Assembly: GCA_963841855.1 (NCBI GenBank)
Contig: CAWJEJ010000003.1
Location: forward strand, 868,001-932,000
DNA: 64,000 nt
Direction of reading: 5' to 3'
Source of the DNA: CAXBBB01 sp963841855
Lineage (GTDB): Bacteria > Bacteroidota > Rhodothermia > Rhodothermales > BA12
Below are positions 50,564-58,157 of the stretch, piece after piece. The notes beneath the pieces are model-generated. The model was not told the DNA's origin, did no database searches, and was given only the letters and a program-made list of their open reading frames with translations. The first letter of the stretch is position 1; every line of letters starts with the position of its first letter. The position numbers and the translations under genes were made by a program.

Positions 50564-52504
50564 CTACCCGCGCAGCAGCAGGTCCACCGCTAGACCGACC
50601 TGTTCGGGCATCGTCAAGACAGTTCCGATGCCGACGAAGAGCAGCCACGCCAGCGGGTGGAGCAGGACGGCGAGCAGCGCAATGGGGGCGGTCGTGTTGG
50701 TGATTGATGAGAAGGTGAACGCGGCGTGAATGGTCGCGCCGACGGCAATCAGCGCCCAGATGATCAGAAGAGCGAGCGCGGCGCCTCCGGCATAGGCGGC
50801 GGGCAAGCTGGGAACGGCTAGAGCGGCGATGAGGAGAAGCACGACGGGCCAGCGTGGCCACGCCTGAATCATCAGCGCTTGTCCGATAGTGAAACTGTGG
50901 CGCCCGCGCGAGAGCAGTGTGAACGCAGTCCCAATGATCAGGAGTACTATCCATCCGGCTCCGACGAGACCGAGGGGTAACAACCACGCCGTGACGGCTC
51001 CAAGCGGGACTGCCCCACCGATCAGGTGGCGGATGTAGCCCGAAGCGGGGCTTTCGTTGAGCACGAGCAGCAACTGCGTCACGGCAACGGCTCCGCAGGC
51101 TAGCATCAGAGTAGCGAGTACGATCGTCTGGAGACGCAGTCCGTCGCGGGCGCCGCGCACGTCTTCTCGAAAGAAACCAGACGCCGTGAAAAAGCGCTCG
51201 GTGAGTTGTCGCATCCGCAGCATCGACGAGAAGGCCAGCCCAATCATCAGCACGACCGCCCATCCGCCCACGCGTAGCCAGTCGGCGCGGCGGTTGGCGC
51301 GGGCTTCTCCTGCGGCAAGGGCCGGCGAGCTGGGAATGCCCTGCGCAGCATCGGCTGCGGCCATGAGTGGATCGGAATCGAAGCCGTCGGCGGTCAGCAA
51401 TCCGTAGGGATGCTCGCTGAGCGTCGCCCAGCGGTCGAGCAGGGCGAAGCGGGGTTGCGTCGTATCAGCGGCTAGAGCGGTGAGGGCAGTTTCGAGCAGG
51501 CGAGCGGCGCGCTCCGGTGAGTGATCGGCGCGCAGTCCTCTCTCGCCCTGGTAAACGGCTCTGCCCAGCAGAAGAGCGCCGGGGCGGTTGGGGTGGAGAA
51601 CCTTCCAGTCGGCCCATCGCGCCTGCGAGTCGTCGCTGTCGCGCAGGTCGAGCAGCGGCAGTCCGGCGTCGGGCGAGCAGGCGTCGTCCACGAACGCAGT
51701 TTGGTAGTAGACCGCCGCGTTTGGTAAGCGCTGTCGAACGGCCTGGGCGGCCTGAGCGAGGGCGGTGCACGCCTGCTCCGAGCGTGTCGCGTGGTTGGTG
51801 CCCAGTCCCACGCCTGCCAGCGTCGAGTCGGCGCCGGACGATCGGAGAGAGTCAGCCATACGGGTGACGTATCCCAGCGTGTCCGCCAGCTGCGTCGCCG
51901 TGAGGTAGTTGAGCGGCAAGTCGACGTAGAAACGGACGCCCAGCTGTGCCGCCCACGCGCGCAGTTCGCGGCTCACGCCCGGTGCCACGCGGACGACGGT
52001 AAAGCCCAGCCGGCGAACGCGTTCGAGCGACGCACGAGCCGAATCGGCGTCGGCGGGAGGCGTCCACACCGGGCCCATCGGCGGCAGCGAAGTAGTCGGC
52101 GTAGGCAGCGAGGCCAGGCGCGCTTCGAGCGACTGACTCGCCGCAAGCGAGTCGCGCCGCGCGGCAGCGACGGCGGCGGTGTCGGCCAGCGCGGGCGGTA
52201 TCAGAGCGGTTTGAGGTGGGGCCTGAGCGGCTGGTGTCGGCTCTGGTTCGGTGCGCGTTTGGGGTGGTGGCGTGGGCTGCGTTTGGCGCGGGGTCGGCTC
52301 CGTCCGCTGCGGCTGGGGCCTGGGCGGTGCGGTTTGTTCGGGCTCCGTCTGCGGCGGAGGCGTCGCAGAAATCGCCTGCGGCTCGGCCGGGACAGGGGTG
52401 GGTTCGGCCGTGGGGATGGGCGTCCGCTGAGTCGAATCGGGCACCTGCGTGGCAGCGGGAAGCGCGGCGCACAGGGCGAGGAGCAGAAGGGCGATCGGGC
52501 GCAC
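50564..52504 (-). CDS. Large membrane protein with Pro-rich linker and a glycosidase-like periplasmic domain
   Basis: A 646-residue protein: a signal peptide (MRPIALLLLALCAALPAATQ), about 90 residues of Pro/Thr/Glu/Gln linker, then a domain (about 145-390) starting SLERVRRLGFTVVRVAPGVSRELRAWAAQLGVRFYVDLPLNYL. That opening resembles the first strands of a GH2/GH5-type TIM barrel, and short beta-alpha units follow. Finally there are six or seven membrane helices (about 405-640). I do not recognise the family. No clear catalytic acid pair is visible, so the barrel may be a non-catalytic sensor. Confidence 0.55.
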   Translation of the reverse strand: MRPIALLLLALCAALPAATQVPDSTQRTPIPTAEPTPVPAEPQAISATPPPQTEPEQTAPPRPQPQRTEPTPRQTQPTPPPQTRTEPEPTPAAQAPPQTALIPPALADTAAVAAARRDSLAASQSLEARLASLPTPTTSLPPMGPVWTPPADADSARASLERVRRLGFTVVRVAPGVSRELRAWAAQLGVRFYVDLPLNYLTATQLADTLGYVTRMADSLRSSGADSTLAGVGLGTNHATRSEQACTALAQAAQAVRQRLPNAAVYYQTAFVDDACSPDAGLPLLDLRDSDDSQARWADWKVLHPNRPGALLLGRAVYQGERGLRADHSPERAARLLETALTALAADTTQPRFALLDRWATLSEHPYGLLTADGFDSDPLMAAADAAQGIPSSPALAAGEARANRRADWLRVGGWAVVLMIGLAFSSMLRMRQLTERFFTASGFFREDVRGARDGLRLQTIVLATLMLACGAVAVTQLLLVLNESPASGYIRHLIGGAVPLGAVTAWLLPLGLVGAGWIVLLIIGTAFTLLSRGRHSFTIGQALMIQAWPRWPVVLLLIAALAVPSLPAAYAGGAALALLIIWALIAVGATIHAAFTFSSITNTTAPIALLAVLLHPLAWLLFVGIGTVLTMPEQVGLAVDLLLRG

Positions 52505-52618
52505 GGCAGGCGGGGCAGATGAAGGAGCGCAAGGTAACCTCGCCGCCGCCGAGCCGCAGCGTGCCGGAGCTGCGAGCGAGCGATCTAACCGAATCGTGGC
52601 GACCCTGCTATGAGAACT

Positions 52619-54091
52619 CTACTCGCGGCCGCTCCGGTTGTCCGAGCCGAGCGGCAGTTCGATGGTAAAGCGGCTGCCTTCGCCCGGCGTGCTCTGGACG
52701 GTCAGGTTTCCGCCGTGCGCCTGGGCGATCTGCCGAGCGATAGCGAGACCCAGCCCCGTACTCGTGCCGCGCGTTCGGGGGCCGTCGCCTCTGTGGTAGC
52801 GCTCGAACAGCGTCGGTAGCAGGTCGGGCGCGATGCCTGATCCGGTGTCGGTGACGTGCAGGGCCACGCGACCCGGTCGCGACTCGGCGGAGAGGTCGAC
52901 ATTTCCGCCGCTGGGCGTGTGACGGCGCGCGTTGGAGAGCAGGTTGTCGAGTAGTCGCACCAAACGCAACCCGTCGGCGTCGAGTGTCGGCAGGCTGGAG
53001 GGTAGGTCGAGGGCGAAGCCGATGCCCTCGGACGCCATCAGTGCTCTGTGCCGGTCGGCGGCGTCGTGCAGCAGTTCGGCGAGCGGAACAGGTTCGCGGC
53101 GCAGCGGAGCCGGAGCGCTTTCCAATACCGACAACTCGAACAGATCGTCGATCAGACGAGCCAGCGAATGGCTCTGCCGCCGAGCCGAGGCGAGCGCGCG
53201 CACCGAGTCATCGGTTCGTCCCTCGGTCAGCAGCCGCTCGGCCTCTTCGGCGTACCCCGACAAAGCCGCAAGCGGCGTCCGCAGATCGTGGCCGACGTTG
53301 GCGATCAGGTCGCGCCGCAGCCGGTCTGCGGTCTGAAGGCGCTCGAAGCTTTCGGCCACCTGCTCGGCCATCTGGTTGACGGCCGTAGTCAGGCGCCCGA
53401 TCTCGTCGCCTGGAGTGCGTGTGGGGGGGAGGCGTCCCGAATAGTCGCCCGAGCCGACGCGTTCGATACCGCTCGTAATCGTGCGCAGCGGGGCGATCAG
53501 GCGCTGGGTGTAGACGAGGCCCAGAATCAGCGCCAGCGCTAGCGCGACGACACCCGATAGCGCCAGCGCGCGTGCATACGCCTGCCGCTGGGGAGCCAGC
53601 GTCTGAGCCAGCGTCGCGCGCATCGGCAGCACCAGCAGGCCGCCGACGAGCAGTCCGTCGGCGTCGAAGAGCGGCGCGGCCCCCAGCGTGCGTCCTCTGG
53701 TTACCTGGGCGAACACGTCGCCCGTCGCCATCGCAGCCGCCACTACGCTGCGCGCCGACTCGCCGAGGGTCACGTCCGGGGCTTGCTCCATGGCCTGAAT
53801 CGTGACAGCGTTGGGGTCGACGAGGTAGATCGGATCGGCGAAGCGCGTTGCCAGATCCGAAAGCAGCAGCGGCGGGAGCGTGTCGAGCGTGTAGAGAGGT
53901 GCGCCGCGCTCTTCGATCTCGCGCGCAACGGCGTCCAACTGCTGCTCCATGCTCCGCGCCGCCAACTGCCGATTACCACCCGATGCCAAGAACGCCGCCA
54001 GCCCGACCGCCAATAAACTCGTCGCCACCTGCACGCCGACGAGCACGAGAGCGACGCGTCCGGCAACGGTTTTGGGGCGGGGGAGTGTCAT
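52619..54091 (-). CDS. Sensor histidine kinase with HAMP domain
   Basis: A 490-residue protein: an N-terminal helix (VALVLVGVQVATSLLAVGLAAFLA), a periplasmic domain of about 140 residues, a second helix (ALALSGVVALALALILGLVY), HAMP (RLIAPLRTITSGIERVGSGDYSGRL), the phosphoacceptor H-box NVGHDLRTPL, N-box LLDNLLSNARRH, and G-boxes DTGSGIAPD and GTSTGLGLAIA. It partners the OmpR-type regulator encoded just upstream, whose stop lies 191 bp before the kinase start. The signal is unknown. Confidence 0.92.
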   Translation of the reverse strand: MTLPRPKTVAGRVALVLVGVQVATSLLAVGLAAFLASGGNRQLAARSMEQQLDAVAREIEERGAPLYTLDTLPPLLLSDLATRFADPIYLVDPNAVTIQAMEQAPDVTLGESARSVVAAAMATGDVFAQVTRGRTLGAAPLFDADGLLVGGLLVLPMRATLAQTLAPQRQAYARALALSGVVALALALILGLVYTQRLIAPLRTITSGIERVGSGDYSGRLPPTRTPGDEIGRLTTAVNQMAEQVAESFERLQTADRLRRDLIANVGHDLRTPLAALSGYAEEAERLLTEGRTDDSVRALASARRQSHSLARLIDDLFELSVLESAPAPLRREPVPLAELLHDAADRHRALMASEGIGFALDLPSSLPTLDADGLRLVRLLDNLLSNARRHTPSGGNVDLSAESRPGRVALHVTDTGSGIAPDLLPTLFERYHRGDGPRTRGTSTGLGLAIARQIAQAHGGNLTVQSTPGEGSRFTIELPLGSDNRSGRE

Positions 54092-54282
54092 GCTGGCGAG
54101 AGAGTAGAGCGAGGCGGCAAACGATACGGCCAGATCACCGCCGTTGCGAGAGGTGAAGCGACGCGCGCCATCGCCGTGCTTTCGGCAATCGACGGAAACC
54201 GCGCGGCCTGGCAGACTGATCTGACAAACGCGCGATGAAAGTCGGGGCGAGCGGCGCGGTGGGACCAGGTTTCAGCGCCGCC

Positions 54283-54987
54283 TCACACCGCTTCGGATTG
54301 CAGTTTGTAGCCTACGCCCCAAACGGTCTTGACGTAGCGCGGAGCCCCGGCATCGGGTTCGATCTTGGAGCGCAGGCGCTGCACGTGACTGTCGACGGTC
54401 CGCTCGTAGCCTTCGTAGCGCAGATCCCACACCTTGTCGAGCAGCTGCATCCGGGTGAACGGCTTGTCGGCGTGCGACGCCAGAAAGTGGAGCAGATCGA
54501 ACTCGCGAACCGTCAGCTGGACCGGCTCTCCGCCGATCGAGACCTCGCGGCGGCTCCTGTCGACCAGCAGTCCGCCGATGACGATGGGCTGATCGTCCGA
54601 TGACGACGCATCGGTCATGTGCAGGCGGCGCAGTCCCGAGCGCACGCGCGCGACGACTTCTTGCAGGCTGAACGGCTTGGTCACGTAATCGTCGGCGCCC
54701 ACTTCGAGCCCAACGACGCGGTCGACTTCGCTGCTTTTGGCCGTCAGCATCATCACATAGACCGTCGGCAGGCTTGAGCGCAGGCGGCGGCACACTTCGA
54801 GGCCGTCGAAACCTGGAAGCATCACGTCGACGAGCGCCACCTCGGGCGCATCGGCGTCGGCCGCGGCGATGGCGTCGGGGCCGGAAGAGGCCTGCGTGAC
54901 GCGGTAGCCCTCGTCGCGCAGGCGGGCCGAGAGCAAGGAGAGGAGGTGCGCGTCGTCCTCGACGACGAGTAGGTGCGGCTGCGGCAT
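54283..54987 (-). CDS. OmpR/PhoB-type response regulator
   Basis: A 234-residue protein: a receiver domain (LLVVEDDAHLL, the phosphorylated Asp in VALVDVMLPGFDG, MMLTAKS, DDYVTKPF) and a C-terminal winged helix (FDLLHFLASHADKPFTRMQLLDKVW, then RTVDSHVQRLRSKIEPD). It forms a two-component pair with the kinase at 52619-54091, transcribed in the same direction. Confidence 0.93.
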   Translation of the reverse strand: MPQPHLLVVEDDAHLLSLLSARLRDEGYRVTQASSGPDAIAAADADAPEVALVDVMLPGFDGLEVCRRLRSSLPTVYVMMLTAKSSEVDRVVGLEVGADDYVTKPFSLQEVVARVRSGLRRLHMTDASSSDDQPIVIGGLLVDRSRREVSIGGEPVQLTVREFDLLHFLASHADKPFTRMQLLDKVWDLRYEGYERTVDSHVQRLRSKIEPDAGAPRYVKTVWGVGYKLQSEAV

Positions 54988-55124
54988 GGAACGGGGAGGC
55001 TGGCTAGGTCGGGCTACTTGGCGGCGCCGTCAGAGTTACGGCGCGGCGGGCACCTTGTCCTCAAAGTCGGCGATTTGCCATCCTTCCGTGACATCTGGTA
55101 GACACGCTGCCCGTTCTTGCAACC

Positions 55125-55829
55125 ATGAATCGCCTGTCGCTCCTTTTTGCCCTGCTCGCGCTCGCTCCCTGCGCGCGCGCCGTCCAGCCCGACGTGTCCG
55201 GCTGGGCGCGGCAGCAGAACGAGCAAAGCCAGCGCGCCGTGTTCGAAGCCCGCGTCGAGGCCGAGCGGCTCATCGAATCGCACCGCCGCTCGTCGACGCT
55301 GCGCTACGTCCGCTTCGAGACGTTCGTCCGAGGCGGCGCGCCCACAGTCGAGTATGGACCGATGCACATCGACGAGCGCGAAATCGACGCGCACCGCGCA
55401 TCTCGGCTCGACCCGCTGCGTAGGCTGCCACCGCTGCAACGCGTGATCGCACACAGCCTACTGCCCTCACGGGTCGTTGGACGCCTACAGCCTATCCGCC
55501 AGCCCGTTCGCGACGGTTCGGAGTGGCGCTACGATTTCGCCTTCCCACGTGCGGATCGGGAACGTGAACTCGCCTCCACCGACAGCCTCTCGTTGTGGTT
55601 CGCCGGTAGAGGCGAGGCGCGGCTGGTCCGGTCGCGGGCGCGCCTGAACCCTCCTCGCGCGAGCGAGCCGCTGATCGTCGAGGCGACGTATGCGCGTCAT
55701 AAAGGTCTCGATGTCGTAGAGAGCCGCCGCGTGTGGGGGGTATTCGTCGTGGAGCGCAGAGGACGTGGCTTTTCCTACCGCATCGCCGAAACGCAAAACG
55801 TCCGCTTCGGCAGTGGGGCAGCGCGTTAG
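55125..55829 (+). CDS. Secreted protein of unknown function
   Basis: A 234-residue protein with signal peptide MNRLSLLFALLALAPCARA. The remainder is Arg-rich and alternates helical and beta segments (RYVRFETFVRGGAPTVEYGPMHIDERE, EWRYDFAFPRADRERELASTDSLSLWFAGRGEARLVRSRARLNPP, VVESRRVWGVFVVERRGRGFSYRI). Family not recognised. Its stop abuts, without a gap, the stop of the convergent hybrid regulator. Confidence 0.55.
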   Translation: MNRLSLLFALLALAPCARAVQPDVSGWARQQNEQSQRAVFEARVEAERLIESHRRSSTLRYVRFETFVRGGAPTVEYGPMHIDEREIDAHRASRLDPLRRLPPLQRVIAHSLLPSRVVGRLQPIRQPVRDGSEWRYDFAFPRADRERELASTDSLSLWFAGRGEARLVRSRARLNPPRASEPLIVEATYARHKGLDVVESRRVWGVFVVERRGRGFSYRIAETQNVRFGSGAAR

Positions 55830-57911
55830 TCAGCGAGTCGCGGCGGCCGATCGGGCGCTTAGCGGAGCCGTGATGGGCTGATCGCGCCCGCCCATAGCCT
55901 GCGCGATCAGCCGAGCGGCAGCTTCTCGCCTGAGCGGCTTGAACAGCAGCGCGTCGAATCCAGCGTCCGAGAAGACCGAGCGGTCGGCGAGCCCGCTCAT
56001 GCCCGTCAGCGCGACGATACGTACCCACGAACTCTCGCGTCGGACGAGTTGCGCCGCTGTCAGCCCGTCCATCACCGGCATCTGGATGTCGAGGAAGACC
56101 AAGTCGAACGCGTCCGGCTCGAACGCCTCGACCGCTTCCAAGCCGTTGCCGACCGAATGCACGTGTGCGCCCAGCCCTTCGAGCGTCCGGACGATGACGG
56201 TGCGCTGAACAGCGTGATCCTCGGCGATGAGTATGCGGACCGTTCCTGGTGCGAGACTTCGCGTGCGAGGCGCGTCGTTTCGCACCGGCTGCAAGATGCG
56301 CAGCGCCGACTCTGCGATAGCGCGGCTGAGCGTTTGGTACAGCTTCTCCGCGCTGGTGGGTGTGCGCAGGATCGTGGTACTGGCTGGCAGCGCTTTGACG
56401 CTCGGTGCCGTGCTGGATTCCAGCAGAATGGCGGGTACATCGGGTAGCCGTTCGTTCAGGTCACCGATCAGCGTTCGGCTCGACTCGGCGTGCCCCTCAG
56501 CGGAATCGAGAAGGAAAGCGTCGAAATCCGAATCGGGCTCTAGGGCGGCCAGAGCGTCGGCGGGCGAGCCGACGCAGTACGTGTGGACGCCCCAGCCGCG
56601 CAGCCAATCCGCCAACTGCTGCCGGGACGGCGGTGTACCTCCGGCGATGAGCACGCGCCTGCGCCGCAGGGCTTCTCGAAGTGGAGCTGGCGGCTGGATC
56701 GAACCCACAGGTGCCGCAGGCGTGTCCTGCGCTCGTTCTGTGCCGGCGCTCCACGAAGCAGCGAGCGTAGGTGTCTCATGGTCCGCTCGTGGCGCGCTGC
56801 TCACGCGCTCCTCGCCGACCGTGTAGGCTAGCGCGCCATCGGGCGAGTAGAAGGTTCGCTCTGCGCGCGTAGTGCCTCGCTCTGCACAAGTAGCGCGGAC
56901 AGTGAAACGAAGTCGGTCGGCCAGTGGGTCTGCCTCGATTAGCAGCGATACGGCTCCGGCGGCGGTAGAGGCTATGGCGCTGGCTAGCATACGCGAGAGA
57001 TGATCACCCAAGTGTGCCTCACCGACTGGAACGAAAAGCGGCACCCCGACGCCGATGCGCGCGCTCAGTTCGACCTCTGCCGCTCCGAAACGCTGAGCCG
57101 TCTCGCACATCACAGCGTCGATGAGGCGGCGGATCTCGACGCGCTCTGCTCTCTCGGCATATCGTGCGACGTCTTCGACCGCGACAGTCGGGATCGAGAG
57201 TTCGTCTCGCGCTCGGAAGACTACTTGGGTGCCAGCGCGGTCGCCCACGCGCGGTACCGCCTGCGGGGCTGACTTGTGAGCGTTGTGCGCTGACCGCTGA
57301 GCGGCTGGGCGCAGCATCCATGCCAACAGGACGAGCGTAAGCAGCGTCGCCGCGAGCAGTCCTAGTGCTACCGTCTCCAACGCCTCGACGCGCGCTCGCG
57401 ACCGGATTTCGTACTCGTAGGACAGTCCGTCCATCGCGCTCAGAAACGCCCGTTCGCCGACCTGCACGCCCGACAGGAGCCGCGCTGGTGCCGCTTTGGC
57501 CGACGTGGCGAGATGACTTCCCAGCGCCGCTGCCGCTGCGTTCAACTGACCGAGTGCCGGAGTGACCTCGGCGAGATGATGGTCGATGGCCGCGCTCTCG
57601 CTGCCCCCCAGCCCGAGCGCTGGCTTGTGCACCGCAAGCGCCGCGTGCGCTTGGCCCAGGTGGAGCAGCGCAGTTTGAGCTTCGAGAAGGTGTTCCATCC
57701 GATCGGAGCCCTCGGTTGCCGACGCGCGGAGTAGCGCTTTCGCGGCGCGCTGGCTGAGCGTGCGCTGCTCGCCCGACTCACTCAGCAGACGCGTGGTCTC
57801 GGCGTTGTGCCGGGACAGATGGTGGACGATGACTTGCGAGCCCGTAGCGAGAATTGCGAGGACCAAGACGACGGCGATAGCACGGTGCGTGAGCCAGCGA
57901 GACGAAATCAT
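55830..57911 (-). CDS. Hybrid regulator with PilJ-like sensor, degenerate kinase core and receiver domains
   Basis: A 693-residue protein. Residues 10-200: membrane helix, a PilJ/NarX-type helical sensor with SGEQRTLSQRAAKALL, and a second helix. A kinase-like middle (RRLIDAVMCETAQRFGAAEVELSA, then HLGDHLSRMLASAIASTAAGAVSLLI) recalls a HATPase N-box but lacks an H-box, the Asn and the G-boxes. Next comes a receiver-like domain lacking the usual acidic pair (RRRVLIAGGTPPSRQQL), and finally a full receiver (ILIAEDHAVQRTVI, VFLDIQMPVMDG, ALTGMSG, LLFKPL). Only the last receiver looks able to be phosphorylated. The ATG at 57911 starts the membrane helix region. Confidence 0.7.
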   Translation of the reverse strand: MISSRWLTHRAIAVVLVLAILATGSQVIVHHLSRHNAETTRLLSESGEQRTLSQRAAKALLRASATEGSDRMEHLLEAQTALLHLGQAHAALAVHKPALGLGGSESAAIDHHLAEVTPALGQLNAAAAALGSHLATSAKAAPARLLSGVQVGERAFLSAMDGLSYEYEIRSRARVEALETVALGLLAATLLTLVLLAWMLRPAAQRSAHNAHKSAPQAVPRVGDRAGTQVVFRARDELSIPTVAVEDVARYAERAERVEIRRLIDAVMCETAQRFGAAEVELSARIGVGVPLFVPVGEAHLGDHLSRMLASAIASTAAGAVSLLIEADPLADRLRFTVRATCAERGTTRAERTFYSPDGALAYTVGEERVSSAPRADHETPTLAASWSAGTERAQDTPAAPVGSIQPPAPLREALRRRRVLIAGGTPPSRQQLADWLRGWGVHTYCVGSPADALAALEPDSDFDAFLLDSAEGHAESSRTLIGDLNERLPDVPAILLESSTAPSVKALPASTTILRTPTSAEKLYQTLSRAIAESALRILQPVRNDAPRTRSLAPGTVRILIAEDHAVQRTVIVRTLEGLGAHVHSVGNGLEAVEAFEPDAFDLVFLDIQMPVMDGLTAAQLVRRESSWVRIVALTGMSGLADRSVFSDAGFDALLFKPLRREAAARLIAQAMGGRDQPITAPLSARSAAATR

Positions 57912-58107
57912 AGCGCGAGGGGTAGGGGGAGGTGACCGCGCTATCGGACGTGCCGGCTCAGACTTAAATCCGGCGGTGGCAAAGAGTCGTCCAGAGGTCT
58001 GGCATCGCACTCCTCGTGGACTGGAATGACTGCGCGGACGCTGCGCTTCGTCACTCTGCATCGCCGTAGCTGGCGCAACGGCTGCTTCGAGTGCCCTGGA
58101 ACGATAA

Positions 58108-58138
58108 AGGGCTGACCGAAGCACGTTCGGCCAGCCCT
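58108..58138 (-). terminator. Terminator hairpin after gyrA
   Basis: The arms AGGGCTGACCGAA and TTCGGCCAGCCCT pair over 13 bp with one A-C mismatch and a 5-nt loop, 20 bp beyond the gyrA stop. On the minus strand the stem is followed by TTATCGTTCC, so the U tract is weak. Confidence 0.55.
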
Positions 58139-58157
58139 GTGCTGCACATTCGGCGGT

